DNA from: an uncultured Neglectibacter sp.
GTDB taxonomy: Bacteria > Bacillota > Clostridia > Oscillospirales > Acutalibacteraceae
DNA length: 64,000 nt
Direction: 5' to 3'
Assembly: GCA_904374805.1 (NCBI GenBank)
Contig: CAJFEW010000002.1
Coordinates: 1 to 64,000, forward strand
The notes under the pieces were generated by a model, which had not been told where the DNA came from, made no database searches, and saw nothing but the letters and a program-made list of their open reading frames with translations. Positions 17,249 to 25,915 of this stretch are shown piece by piece. Position 1 is the first letter of the stretch, and every line of letters starts with the position of its first letter. The translations under genes were made by a program, and so were the position numbers.

Positions 17249-17896
17249 TTACCGCAGCTCGGAAAAATCCTGCAGTAGAAGCCGCTTTCGTGTAATAACT
17301 CCATAGGGCTCTAGTCCTTCGTGGCGTTTCAGTGCTTCCAGCAACAGCCCAGGGTTTGTGCTGCCGTTGACGCTGCAAGGCAGGCAGAGATGGAGCAAAA
17401 GCCCTTCCTCTTGCCGATCTACCTGGGCATTTTGAAAGTCTGGTTTAATGTCGAATTCCTTGTCCCCTTTTTTGGTGTGCTTGCGCACCAGCACCTCCTC
17501 TTTCTGAAACAGGGTGTGGAGCTGCTCTTCCAGCGTTTCGGGATCCCCCTCCAGGAACAGATGATATTCTCCATACTGGATGTCCTCAAACTTGTTCACA
17601 GGCTCGGTGGCCTCCAGCGTTCGCAATCCGCTGGGAAGGTGAGCGTTTAAGCGAGGCGCCACTTCTTCCAGAGAAATTTCCTCTGTCAGGCGGATATCCA
17701 TACATTCCCGTTCCCCGCATACGCCCAGAGAAAGAGGCATGGCGTAGGTCATGTAAATGCGGGGATTAAAGCCTTCTGTGTACCACACGGGCAGACCGGA
17801 AAGCTTGAGCCCCCTGGCCATGTTTCGGGTCAGATCCAGGTGGGAGATGTACCGTGCTGCCCCCTGTTTCTCAAACCATATTCTCACGTTTTTCAA
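17249..17896 (-). CDS. TIGR03936-family (DUF2344) radical SAM-associated protein
   Basis: A 215-residue DUF2344 protein that nearly always accompanies the large B12-binding radical SAM protein found here just upstream. The N-terminal segment RIWFEKQGAARYISHLDLTRNMARGL is the family hallmark; the family's biochemical role is unknown to me. I chose TTG at 17896 because GGGAGGGATC lies seven bases upstream and gives the usual N-terminus (KNVRIWFEKQG); this overlaps the upstream stop by 26 bases. In many Firmicutes the pair precedes rng and rplU, which are absent here. Confidence 0.9.
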   Translation of the reverse strand: MKNVRIWFEKQGAARYISHLDLTRNMARGLKLSGLPVWYTEGFNPRIYMTYAMPLSLGVCGERECMDIRLTEEISLEEVAPRLNAHLPSGLRTLEATEPVNKFEDIQYGEYHLFLEGDPETLEEQLHTLFQKEEVLVRKHTKKGDKEFDIKPDFQNAQVDRQEEGLLLHLCLPCSVNGSTNPGLLLEALKRHEGLEPYGVITRKRLLLQDFSELR

Positions 17897-19730
17897 CGCA
17901 GATCCCTCCCTTGTAGCAAGCTGCCCCACAGTGAGAGCACTGCTCCCGGCAATTGGGGGTGGTCTGGGCAGCGTAGGCCCGCTTACACTCTTCGATGAAG
18001 AATTCTTTCTTTACGCCGTAATCCAAGTGATCCCAGGGGAACACCTCATCAAACTCCCGGTGACGGTTGGCGTAAAAGGCGGGGTCCAGGCCGCAGGCCT
18101 CAAAAGCCTCCATCCATTTGGCAAAGTCAAAGCAATCTTCCCAGCCATCAAAGCGCAGGCCAAAGGCCCGAGCTTTTTCCAGCACTGCGCCCAAGCGCCG
18201 GTCCCCCCGGGCGAACACAGCCTCCAAGAAACTGGTCTGGGCTCCGTGGTAGCTGACAGAGAGCTTGCGAGAGTGAACATTCCCCTTCAAGGCCCGCTGT
18301 TTTTCCTGGAGCATCTCCATGGTGTCTTGGCCGAACCATTGGAAAGGTGTAAAGGGTTTGGGTACAAAAGCCGCCGCGCTGAGGGATACTTCTACCCCTT
18401 TTCCCCGAGGCTTTTCCTTGTTTTGATAGAAGGCGTCCACCACCTTTTGACCCAGTTCGTCAATGGCGATCACATCTTCCAGGGTCTCGGTGGGTAGACC
18501 GATCATAAAGTAGAGCTTGATCCGTGTCCAACCCTCGGTGAAGGCCACGTTCACTGTGTGGAGCAACTGCTCTTCGGTGACATTCTTATTGATAACATCC
18601 CGCATCCGCTGGGAACCTGCCTCCGGCGCAAAGGTCAAGCCGCTTTTCCGCACGGAGTTGATCCGCTCCATGAGTTCCGGCGAAAAGTTGTCCACACGCA
18701 GGCTGGGCAGGGAAAGGCTTACCTTTTCCCCCTCTGTCCACTGGTGCAGTTTATCGATCAGGTCGTTTAAAGTGCTGTAGTCGCTGGTGCTGAGAGAGGA
18801 CAGGGAAATCTCGTCGTAGCCGGTAGAGGCGCACAGGTCCCGGCACTGACGGTCAATGGTCTCCATGCTCTTTTCCCGATAGGGCCGGTATAAAAAGCCT
18901 GCCTGGCAGAACCGACACCCTCGAATGCAGCCTCGCAGCACCTCTTCCGAGATGCGGTTGTGCACCACATCGATGAGAGGCACCACAAAGTTTTTGGGAT
19001 AATAGGACTTGTCCATGTCCATCATATTCCGTTTTTTTACCGTAGCAGGGGCGCCGTGAGTGGGAGTGTAAGCTTGGACCGTGCCGTCCTCGTTGTAGGT
19101 GACGTCATAAAAGGCGGGGACGTACACCCCCTCAATTTGAGCGGCCTTTTCCAGGAACTCCAGCTTGGATTTGCCCTCTTTTTTGCACTGGCGGTAGAGC
19201 TCCATCACCTCGATGTCCACCTCTTCCCCGTCTCCCAGGAAGAAGATGTCAAAGAAATCCGCCAGGGGCTCGGGGTTGCAAGCGCAGGGACCGCCTCCCA
19301 CTACAATGTTGTGCAATTCTGTCCGATCTTTGCTTCGCAGGGGAATGCCTGCCAGTTCCAGCATGTTCAATACGTTGGTGTAACTCAGTTCATATTGCAG
19401 GGTAAAGCCGATAAAGTCGAAGTCGCTGACCGGGTCGCCGCTTTCCAGTGCATACAGGGGAATATCCTCCCGACGCATTTCTTCCTCCATGTCCACCCAA
19501 GGGGCGAACACCCGCTCGCACCAGAAGTAAGGGATTTCGTTCATAGCGCCATAGAGGATCTTAATGCCCAAGTGGGACATGCCGATCTCATAGGTGTCCG
19601 GAAAGCAGAAGGCAAAGCGAACCTCCACCTGGGAGGGATCTTTTACCACGGAATTCAGCTCGCCGCCCACATAGCGGCCAGGCTTTTGCACTTTTTGCAG
19701 GGCGTGTTCCAGTTTTTTGCTGTGTATCAT
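17871..19730 (-). CDS. TIGR03960-family B12-binding-domain radical SAM protein
   Basis: A 619-residue radical SAM protein. The N-terminal B12-binding-like domain (about residues 30-200) is followed by the [4Fe-4S] motif CIRGCRFC (CxxxCxxC, about residue 267) and the radical SAM barrel with GLTFAPEAGSQRMRDVINK. The C-terminus has a Cys cluster, CREQCSHCGAACYKGGIC, that could bind another metal or Fe-S cluster. The reaction is not known; tRNA or ribosome modification has been proposed from context. It overlaps the DUF2344 gene, and queA, a tRNA-modification gene, precedes it on the same strand. Confidence 0.93.
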   Translation of the reverse strand: MIHSKKLEHALQKVQKPGRYVGGELNSVVKDPSQVEVRFAFCFPDTYEIGMSHLGIKILYGAMNEIPYFWCERVFAPWVDMEEEMRREDIPLYALESGDPVSDFDFIGFTLQYELSYTNVLNMLELAGIPLRSKDRTELHNIVVGGGPCACNPEPLADFFDIFFLGDGEEVDIEVMELYRQCKKEGKSKLEFLEKAAQIEGVYVPAFYDVTYNEDGTVQAYTPTHGAPATVKKRNMMDMDKSYYPKNFVVPLIDVVHNRISEEVLRGCIRGCRFCQAGFLYRPYREKSMETIDRQCRDLCASTGYDEISLSSLSTSDYSTLNDLIDKLHQWTEGEKVSLSLPSLRVDNFSPELMERINSVRKSGLTFAPEAGSQRMRDVINKNVTEEQLLHTVNVAFTEGWTRIKLYFMIGLPTETLEDVIAIDELGQKVVDAFYQNKEKPRGKGVEVSLSAAAFVPKPFTPFQWFGQDTMEMLQEKQRALKGNVHSRKLSVSYHGAQTSFLEAVFARGDRRLGAVLEKARAFGLRFDGWEDCFDFAKWMEAFEACGLDPAFYANRHREFDEVFPWDHLDYGVKKEFFIEECKRAYAAQTTPNCREQCSHCGAACYKGGICVEKRENMV

Positions 19731-19809
19731 AAAAAACCTCGCGTTCCTAAAGAAATGATGGTACGGCCTATTGAAAAAAGTTCTGAGAACTTTTCTTCAC
19801 TTGCTTACC

Positions 19810-20835
19810 TTACTGAATAAACATGGCATCGCCAAAGCTGAAGAACCTATACCGCTCCTGCACAGCCACATGGTAGGCATGCAGGATGTTTTCCCGGCCT
19901 GCCAGAGCGGAGACCAGCATGATGAGAGTGCTTTCCGGCAGGTGAAAATTGGTGATGAGGGCGTCTACCCCATGGAATGCACAGCCGGGATAGAGGAAGA
20001 TATCTGTCCAGCCGGCGCTCTCTTTAAAACATCCCTCTCGCTGGGCCACGGACTCAATGGTGCGGCAGCTGGTGGTGCCCACGGCAATGACCCGTCCCCC
20101 CCGCTCTTTTGTCCTGTTGATCAGGTCCGCAGTGGACTGGGGCATGTAGTAGTGCTCGGAGTGCATTTTATGGTCCTGAATATCCTCCACACTCACTGGA
20201 CGGAAGGTGCCCAACCCCACGTGCAGGGTGACAAAGCCCAGCTCCACGCCTTTGTTTTTAATTTTCTCCAACAGTTCTGGAGTGAAGTGCAGCCCCGCTG
20301 TAGGCGCGGCGGCAGAGCCCTCTTCCCGGGAGTAGACCGTCTGGTAGCGCTCCTTGTCCTCCAGGCGGGCCTTGATGTATGGCGGCAGAGGCATCTGTCC
20401 GATCTGGTCCAAAATGTGGAAGAACACCCCGTTGTACTCAAAATGGATGAGCCGGTTGCCGTCAGGAAGAACGTCCACCACTTCGCAGCGGAGCAGGCCG
20501 TCTCCAAAGGAGAAGCGGCTTCCCTTTTTGGCCCGTTTCCCAGGGCCGGCCAGGGCTTCCCACACATCGTTTCCCTTGTTTTGGAGAAGGAGAAATTCTA
20601 CATGAGCGCCGGTTCCCTCTTTCACACCGTAAATCCGTGCTGGCAGCACCCGAGAATCGTTGAGGATCAGACAATCTTGGGGGGTAAGATAGTCCAAAAT
20701 ATCGTAAAAGTGCCGGTGTTCTATTTCGCCTGTGCGTTTGTCCAGCACCATCAGGCGGGAGTGGTCCCGGGGTTCGATGGGAGTCTGAGCAATGAGCTCC
20801 TCTGGCAGATCAAAATGAAAATCGCTTGTTTTCAT
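19810..20835 (-). CDS. queA: S-adenosylmethionine:tRNA ribosyltransferase-isomerase
   Basis: Adds the epoxycyclopentane moiety from SAM to preQ1-tRNA in queuosine synthesis. At 341 residues it has normal length. Signatures include [22 protein letters not shown] at the N-terminus, [28 protein letters not shown] and [12 protein letters not shown]. The start is ATG 20835 after GGAAGGAAGG; a 20-codon upstream extension is not family-like. tgt is not in the window. The promoter is divergent from the lysine operon and shares its -35 region. The TIGR03960 gene follows after 80 bp. Confidence 0.95.
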   Translation of the reverse strand: MKTSDFHFDLPEELIAQTPIEPRDHSRLMVLDKRTGEIEHRHFYDILDYLTPQDCLILNDSRVLPARIYGVKEGTGAHVEFLLLQNKGNDVWEALAGPGKRAKKGSRFSFGDGLLRCEVVDVLPDGNRLIHFEYNGVFFHILDQIGQMPLPPYIKARLEDKERYQTVYSREEGSAAAPTAGLHFTPELLEKIKNKGVELGFVTLHVGLGTFRPVSVEDIQDHKMHSEHYYMPQSTADLINRTKERGGRVIAVGTTSCRTIESVAQREGCFKESAGWTDIFLYPGCAFHGVDALITNFHLPESTLIMLVSALAGRENILHAYHVAVQERYRFFSFGDAMFIQ

Positions 20836-20891
20836 GGCAGAAGCCTTCCTTCCTGAAAGCGGGTCCAGGCACCGCTCCCACAAAAATTCAT

Positions 20892-20920
20892 ACAATAATT
20901 AGGGCTGAAGAAATTGACAA
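20892..20920 (-). promoter_or_regulatory. Promoter of queA
   Basis: The minus strand reads TTGTCA (20915-20920), a 17-bp spacer, then TATTGT (20892-20897). The -35 box lies on the same bases as the plus-strand -35 of the lysine operon. Confidence 0.6.
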
Positions 20921-20942
20921 GGGGGGAAAACTAGGGTATGAT
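20914..20942 (+). promoter_or_regulatory. Promoter of the asd-dapA-dapB operon
   Basis: A consensus TTGACA (20914-20919), a 17-bp spacer and TATGAT (20937-20942) precede the lysine riboswitch. Transcription should start at about 20949, right at the first base pairs of the aptamer P1 stem. Confidence 0.85.
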
Positions 20943-20950
20943 TAAAACCA

Positions 20951-21112
20951 AATAGAGGCGCGGCTTTCAAGAGTAGTGAGAGGGAGGTTGCCAAAACTGA
21001 GGAAATCTCATGAAAGGGTGGGCTGCCGAAGGGGAATATGAGGCGGATATTGTCCTGGCTGCAACGGCAAACAGCCTTGCGGCTGTCATCACTTGTGATG
21101 GAGTGCTATTTA
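20951..21112 (+). promoter_or_regulatory. Lysine riboswitch (L-box) aptamer
   Basis: The conserved L-box core is readable: AGAGGCGC (20954-20961), the following AGTAGTGAGAGGGAGG, then GAAAGGGTGGGCTGCCGAAGGGG (interrupted here for length), and at the 3' end CTGTCATCAC-TTGTGATGGAG. P1 closes as AATAG (20951-20955) with CTATT (21106-21110). A terminator follows about 50 bases later, so the expected mechanism is transcription termination when lysine is bound. It controls asd, dapA, dapB and the ACT gene. Confidence 0.9.
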
Positions 21113-21160
21113 CATTCGTTTTGGGCAACCAAAGCAGCATTTCTATTATAGGAGATGAAC

Positions 21161-21186
21161 AGCCGGTTTTCAACCGGTTTTTTCTT
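21161..21186 (+). terminator. Riboswitch-controlled terminator before asd
   Basis: AGCCGGTT, a three-base loop TTC, AACCGGTT and then TTTTC make a compact intrinsic terminator between the lysine aptamer and the asd start. This is the expression platform of the riboswitch. Confidence 0.88.
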
Positions 21187-21242
21187 TGTAAAGCCTCTTT
21201 GATCCTAAATCGCCACTTTATCGCAGAAAGGAACTGGATAGT

Positions 21243-22322
21243 ATGAAGCAGTATCGCGTGGGAATCATTGGATGCACCGGCATGGTGGGCCAGCGTTTTG
21301 CCACCATTTTGGAAAACCACCCCTGGTTTACCGTGACAGCTCTGGCTGCCAGCACCCGGTCCGCCGGGAAAACATATGAGGAAGCTGTGGAGGGCCGCTG
21401 GGCGATGAAGACTCCGCTGCCTGCTTCCATGGCAAAGCTCCCTGTTTACGATGCGGAAAAAGATCTGGAGACCATTGTCTCTCAGGTGGACTTCGTATTC
21501 TGCGCCGTCAACATGAAAAAGGAGGAAATCCGTGCTCTGGAGGAGGCCTATGCCCGTCATGAGTGCCCTGTGGTCTCCAACAACAGCGCCCACCGTTCCA
21601 CCCCTGATGTGCCCATGATCATTCCGGAAATCAACGCGGACCATGTGGCGGTTATTGATGCGCAGCGCAAACGTTTGGGCACCAAACGGGGCTTTATCGC
21701 CGTGAAGTGCAACTGCTCCCTCCAAAGCTATGTGCCGGCCATCCATCCCCTGCTGGATCTGGGGGTGACCAAAGTGCTAGCCTGTACTTACCAGGCCATT
21801 TCCGGGGCAGGCAAGACCTTCGAGACCATGCCGGAGATCTTGGACAACGTGATCCCCTACATCGGCGGCGAAGAGGAGAAATCCGAGCAGGAGCCTTTGA
21901 AGATTTGGGGCCATGTGGAAGACGGCGTCATCGTCAACACCACCACGCCGTCTATCACCTCTCAGTGCCTGCGGGTGCCTGTGTCCGACGGCCACATGGC
22001 GGCGGTGTTCTTCTCCCTGGAGAACAAGATCTCCAAAGAGGAAATCATTGACCGCTGGGAGAAGTTCCGCGGCCCTGCCCAGGAGCTGGAGCTCCCCAGC
22101 GCCCCGAAGCAGTTCCTGCATTATTTCACCGAGGACAATCGGCCCCAGCCCAAGCTGGACCGGGACCTGGAGGGCGGCATGGCGGTCTCCGTAGGCCGGC
22201 TGCGTCCTGACACCCAGTATGACTACAAGTTTGTGTGCCTTTCCCACAATACCCTGCGAGGCGCCGCGGGCGGGGCACTGCTCATGGCGGAGCTCTTGGC
22301 CGCTAAGGGCTACTTTGACTGA
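21243..22322 (+). CDS. asd: Aspartate-semialdehyde dehydrogenase (archaeal/fungal-like type)
   Basis: Reduces aspartyl-phosphate to aspartate semialdehyde, the branch point to lysine, threonine and methionine. At 359 residues, the NADP-binding GCTGMVGQRF is at residues 10-19, and the active-site cysteine lies in KCNCSLQSYVPAIHPLL (about residue 155). HMAAVFF and the C-terminal VGRLRPD carry substrate-binding His/Arg candidates. The length and motif spacing resemble the archaeal/fungal subclass rather than the usual bacterial Asd. It is the first gene of the riboswitch-controlled operon, 21 bp before dapA. Codon usage is more GC-rich than in neighbours. Confidence 0.93.
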   Translation: MKQYRVGIIGCTGMVGQRFATILENHPWFTVTALAASTRSAGKTYEEAVEGRWAMKTPLPASMAKLPVYDAEKDLETIVSQVDFVFCAVNMKKEEIRALEEAYARHECPVVSNNSAHRSTPDVPMIIPEINADHVAVIDAQRKRLGTKRGFIAVKCNCSLQSYVPAIHPLLDLGVTKVLACTYQAISGAGKTFETMPEILDNVIPYIGGEEEKSEQEPLKIWGHVEDGVIVNTTTPSITSQCLRVPVSDGHMAAVFFSLENKISKEEIIDRWEKFRGPAQELELPSAPKQFLHYFTEDNRPQPKLDRDLEGGMAVSVGRLRPDTQYDYKFVCLSHNTLRGAAGGALLMAELLAAKGYFD

Positions 22323-22343
22323 GCTTTTGGAGGTAGGAAATTT

Positions 22344-23234
22344 ATGAAGCAAGTGATTTTTACCGGCGCTGCCACAGCTTTGGTGACGCCCTTTGCCCAA
22401 GACGGGTCTATCGCCTGGGAGGAACTGGAACGCCTGGTGGAGTTCCAGATTGAGGGCGGTATTGACGCCATTGTGGCCTGCGGGACCACCGGTGAGGCTG
22501 CCACCATGACCACAGAGGAGCATACCCAGGTCATTCGTTTTATCATTGAAAAAGCCAAGGGCCGGGTGCCGGTGATTGCCGGCACTGGCAGCAACGACAC
22601 GCAGTTCTGCGTAGAGCTTTCCCAAGAGGCGAAAGAGCTGGGGGCTGACGGATTGCTGCTGGTCACCCCTTACTATAACAAGACTTCGCAAAAGGGCCTG
22701 ATCGAAAGTTTCAACTACGTGGCAGACAGCGTGAAGATGCCTTGCATCCTCTACAATGTGCCCAGTCGCACCGGATGCAATATCCAGCCTGCCACCTATA
22801 AGGAACTGTCGAAAAACCCCTACATCGTGGCAGTGAAGGAAGCCAATGGGGATATTTCGGCTACAGCCCGCACAGCGGCTCTCTGCGGAGAGGATTTGAC
22901 GATCTATTCCGGTGAGGACAATCAAACTCTGCCCATTATGGCTTTGGGCGGCAAGGGTGTGATTTCGGTATTTTCCAACGCTCTGCCTGGCACCATGCAC
23001 CAACTGGCTGCGGCTATGCTCCAGGGAGATCTGGAGACAGCCCGCAAGTTGGATCTGGAGTATCTGGACCTCATGGATGGATTCTTTATGGATGTGAACC
23101 CCATTCCGATCAAGGAAGCTTTGTTCCAAATGGGGTTGATCCGAACCAACTTCTGCCGCATGCCTCTGACCACGATGACGGAGGAAGGCGCGGCAAAGCT
23201 GCACGCTTTGCTGAAAAAGCACAGCTTAGTGTAA
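22344..23234 (+). CDS. dapA: 4-hydroxy-tetrahydrodipicolinate synthase
   Basis: Condenses aspartate semialdehyde and pyruvate, the first committed step to lysine and diaminopimelate. At 296 residues the TIM barrel shows the GTTGE motif (ACGTTGEAATM, about residues 47-57), the catalytic tyrosine in ILYNVPSRTG and the Schiff-base lysine in VAVKEANGD (about residue 165). The start ATG follows TTGGAGGTAGG. It lies between asd and dapB. Confidence 0.97.
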   Translation: MKQVIFTGAATALVTPFAQDGSIAWEELERLVEFQIEGGIDAIVACGTTGEAATMTTEEHTQVIRFIIEKAKGRVPVIAGTGSNDTQFCVELSQEAKELGADGLLLVTPYYNKTSQKGLIESFNYVADSVKMPCILYNVPSRTGCNIQPATYKELSKNPYIVAVKEANGDISATARTAALCGEDLTIYSGEDNQTLPIMALGGKGVISVFSNALPGTMHQLAAAMLQGDLETARKLDLEYLDLMDGFFMDVNPIPIKEALFQMGLIRTNFCRMPLTTMTEEGAAKLHALLKKHSLV

Positions 23235-23268
23235 ATTGCGCTCTTGTGAAAAAGAAAGGAAGTCTAGC

Positions 23269-24021
23269 ATGACCAACATCATCCTCTGCGGCTGTAACGG
23301 TAAGATGGGCCACGCCGTGCAAAACCTTGTGCACCAGAGAGAGGAATGCTCGATTGTGGCAGGGGTGGACATTACCCCTCAGGAAGCCAGTCCATTTCCT
23401 GTCTATGCCTCCTTGGAAGCGGTGCAGGAACAGGCACAGGTGGTGGTGGATTTTTCCAATCCCTCTGCCCTCTCCTCTATTTTAGAGTACTGCCGCAGCC
23501 ATCCCGGCACAGCCGCCGTGTTGTGCACCACAGGCTACAGTGCCGAACAGACCCAGGAAATTCAGAAAGCGGCGAAAGAACTCCCCCTGTTCTATTCCCG
23601 GAATATGTCTCTGGGGGTCAATTTGCTGATTGAGCTTGCTAAAAAGGCAGAATCGGTTTTAGGGGACGGCTTCGATGTAGAGATCGTGGAAATGCACCAC
23701 AACCAAAAGATTGACGCACCCAGCGGTACCGCCCTGATGATTGCCGATGCCATCAACCAAGTGCGGGAAAACTCCATGCAATATGTATACGACCGGCACT
23801 CCCAACGGAAAAAGCGGGAGAAAAAGGAAATTGGCCTGCACTCGGTGCGAGGTGGTTCCATTGTGGGCGAACATCAGGTGATCTTCGCCGGACAGAGCGA
23901 AGTGCTCACCTTGTCTCATTCGGCACAGTCGAAAGAGCTTTTTGCCGTGGGCGCAGTGAATGCCGCCCTGTTTATGAACTGTAAAGGCCCCGGGCTTTAC
24001 GATATGTCCCATTTGATTTGA
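23269..24021 (+). CDS. dapB: 4-hydroxy-tetrahydrodipicolinate reductase
   Basis: NAD(P)H-dependent reductase following DapA. At 250 residues the nucleotide-binding GCNGKMGHAV is at residues 8-17, and the substrate-binding EMHHNQKIDAPSGTAL lies at about 143-158. The C-terminal FAVGAVNAALFM is typical. I chose ATG 23269 behind AAAGAAAGGAAG; an upstream TTG in frame adds only 11 unlike residues. The ACT-domain gene follows after 18 bp. Confidence 0.96.
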   Translation: MTNIILCGCNGKMGHAVQNLVHQREECSIVAGVDITPQEASPFPVYASLEAVQEQAQVVVDFSNPSALSSILEYCRSHPGTAAVLCTTGYSAEQTQEIQKAAKELPLFYSRNMSLGVNLLIELAKKAESVLGDGFDVEIVEMHHNQKIDAPSGTALMIADAINQVRENSMQYVYDRHSQRKKREKKEIGLHSVRGGSIVGEHQVIFAGQSEVLTLSHSAQSKELFAVGAVNAALFMNCKGPGLYDMSHLI

Positions 24022-24039
24022 AGAAAGGGAGTCTCCAAC

Positions 24040-24498
24040 ATGAGCGATTCAACTGTCATTAGCACGGTGGACAATATCACCCTTGTTACGCTGCAAGATT
24101 TTCCCGCTAATGTGGCGACCATCGCCAAAATCTTCGATGCAATTTCCCGCTATGGAATCAATATCGATATGATTTCTATGGCTCCTACCCATGGGTCTAC
24201 AACGGGTCTGTCCTTCACCATTTCGGACGAGGATATGATTGATATTCTGGGATTTACGTCCAATTTAAAGCGGGAAACAGACATTGATGTGATTGTCAGC
24301 AGCGTGAATCACAAAATTTCTGTGTACGATCCCATTATGAAAAATACGCCTGGAATTGCTGCGCAGGTTTTCAACGCTATCTCTCACACAGACGCGGATA
24401 TTCGTTTGATCACCACATCCGAGGTGGAAATTTCCCTGTTGGTGACGGAGGCGGATTTTGACACGGTGCTGGGTGCCATCCAGGAGGCACTGCTTTAA
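24040..24498 (+). CDS. Stand-alone double-ACT domain protein, aspartokinase regulatory-like
   Basis: A 152-residue protein made of two ACT modules. The first contains DNITLVTLQDFPANVATIAKIFDAI and the second is NTPGIAAQVFNAISHTDADIRLI with TTSEVEISLLV. This resembles the allosteric C-terminal region of aspartokinase (lysine/threonine binding) with no kinase domain. Its place at the end of the lysine-riboswitch operon makes a role in amino-acid sensing, perhaps by binding a separate aspartokinase, a reasonable inference; no aspartokinase is in the window. SD AGAAAGGGAG precedes the ATG. A bidirectional terminator follows. Confidence 0.85.
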   Translation: MSDSTVISTVDNITLVTLQDFPANVATIAKIFDAISRYGINIDMISMAPTHGSTTGLSFTISDEDMIDILGFTSNLKRETDIDVIVSSVNHKISVYDPIMKNTPGIAAQVFNAISHTDADIRLITTSEVEISLLVTEADFDTVLGAIQEALL

Positions 24499-24545
24499 AA
24501 GCATTCCACTGATTCCATGTACGTGTATGTCTTGTCTTGCAATTA

Positions 24546-24586
24546 AAAATGGGTACAGCTTGTTTGCAAAGCTGTACCCATTTTTT
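24546..24586. terminator. Bidirectional terminator between the dap operon and tyrS
   Basis: AAAATGGGTACAGCTT (24546-24561) pairs with AAGCTGTACCCATTTT (24569-24584), with T runs in both directions. It closes the plus-strand lysine operon and the minus-strand tyrS. Confidence 0.93.
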
Positions 24587-24598
24587 CTATGGAATGTT

Positions 24599-25819
24599 TT
24601 AGACAATAGCCTTATGGAAGACCTTTTTGCCTTTTTTGATAACCAAGCCTTGCTCAAACGCAGTCTTAGCAAAGGTTTTGTTGGGGTCGGTGACCTTTTC
24701 GTCTGCAACGGTGAGACCGCCCTGCTGAATGAGCCTGCGTCCCTCCCCCTTGGAAGAAGCCAGTCCGGTTTTCATCAACAAATCCAATACCGCAATTTGA
24801 TCATCGGCGAAGTCTTCCTCTGTCAGCTGGGTGGTGGGCATGTTGGCCGTATTTGTTCCAGCGCCAAACAGAGCGCGGGCGCCCTCCTGGGCTTTTTGGG
24901 CCTCCTCTTCCCCATGGACCATCTTGGTCAGCTCAAAGGCCAGGATCTCTTTGGCCTGGTTCAGTTGGTTGCCCTCCCAAGTGCTCATTTCATCGATTTG
25001 CTCTAGGGGCAGAAAGGTGAGCATACGGATGCACTTGAGCACGTCTGCGTCGCCTACATTGCGCCAGTACTGGTAGAAATCGAAGGGGCTGGTCTTGTTG
25101 GGATCCAGCCATACGGCATTGCCGGCGGTCTTGCCCATCTTGTTGCCGTTAGAGTCCGTCAGCAGCGTAATGGTCATAGCGTGGGCGTCCTTGCCCAGCT
25201 TGCGGCGGATCAGCTCCGTACCGCCCAGCATGTTGCTCCACTGGTCGTCGCCGCCAAACTGCATGTTGCAGCCGTAATGCTGGAACATGTAATAGAAGTC
25301 GTAGCTCTGCATGATCATGTAGTTGAATTCCAGGAAGGACAGGCCTTTCTCCATGCGCTGCTTGTAGCACTCTGCCCGGAGCATGTTGTTCACGCTGAAG
25401 CAGGCGCCCACCTCCCGCAGCAGATCCACATAATTCAACTGCAGCAGCCAGTCGGCGTTGTTGAGCATCATGGCCTTACCTTCACCAAACTCAATAAAGC
25501 GTTCCATCTGTTGCTTGAAGCACTCGGCGTTGTGGTCAATGTCCTCTTTAGTGAGCATTTTGCGCATATCGCTCCGGCCGGAGGGATCGCCAATTAAGGT
25601 GGTGCCTCCGCCGATCAGGGCGATAGGCTTGTTTCCCGCCATTTGTAGACGCTTCATCAGGGTCAGGGCCATAAAGTGGCCAGCGGTCAAGCTGTCGGCG
25701 GTGCAGTCAAAGCCAATGTAGAAGGTGGCTTTGCCGTTGTTTATCACTTCCCGGATTTCTTCCTCGTTGGTGACCTGAGCAATGAGGCCTCTGGCCTTTA
25801 GTTCTTCGTACACTCCCAT
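24599..25819 (-). CDS. tyrS: Tyrosyl-tRNA synthetase
   Basis: Class I aminoacyl-tRNA synthetase charging tRNA-Tyr. At 406 residues the HIGH-type motif is TAGHFM (about residues 43-48), KMSKS appears as KMGKT (about 230), and tyrosine-specific GGDDQWSNM is present. A C-terminal S4 RNA-binding domain (about 340-400) contains GLASSKGEGRRLIQQGGL. ATG at 25819 sits ten bases after GGAAAGG; the longer reading frame runs into the T-box terminator and is not plausible. It is controlled by a T-box leader and has its own promoter. Confidence 0.96.
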   Translation of the reverse strand: MGVYEELKARGLIAQVTNEEEIREVINNGKATFYIGFDCTADSLTAGHFMALTLMKRLQMAGNKPIALIGGGTTLIGDPSGRSDMRKMLTKEDIDHNAECFKQQMERFIEFGEGKAMMLNNADWLLQLNYVDLLREVGACFSVNNMLRAECYKQRMEKGLSFLEFNYMIMQSYDFYYMFQHYGCNMQFGGDDQWSNMLGGTELIRRKLGKDAHAMTITLLTDSNGNKMGKTAGNAVWLDPNKTSPFDFYQYWRNVGDADVLKCIRMLTFLPLEQIDEMSTWEGNQLNQAKEILAFELTKMVHGEEEAQKAQEGARALFGAGTNTANMPTTQLTEEDFADDQIAVLDLLMKTGLASSKGEGRRLIQQGGLTVADEKVTDPNKTFAKTAFEQGLVIKKGKKVFHKAIV

Positions 25820-25881
25820 GTGTGTCATTCCTTTCCAAAAATGTGATTTTTTGAAAATGCCCTGGGAGGCTCTTTTAAGAA

Positions 25882-25915
25882 AAAGAAAAGCCCCCTGCAT
25901 TTTCACGCAGAGGGC
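25882..25915 (-). terminator. T-box attenuator terminator of tyrS
   Basis: On the minus strand GCCCTCTGCG and TGCAGGGGGC flank a short A-rich loop and are followed by TTTTCTTTTTC. It lies directly after the T-box sequence and before tyrS, and is the terminator expected to form when tRNA-Tyr is charged. Confidence 0.88.

Noticed and set aside
21777..23222. A 481-codon minus-strand open frame opposite asd and dapA
   Set aside because: The plus strand encodes Asd and DapA with all catalytic motifs; the reverse frame has no recognisable domains.
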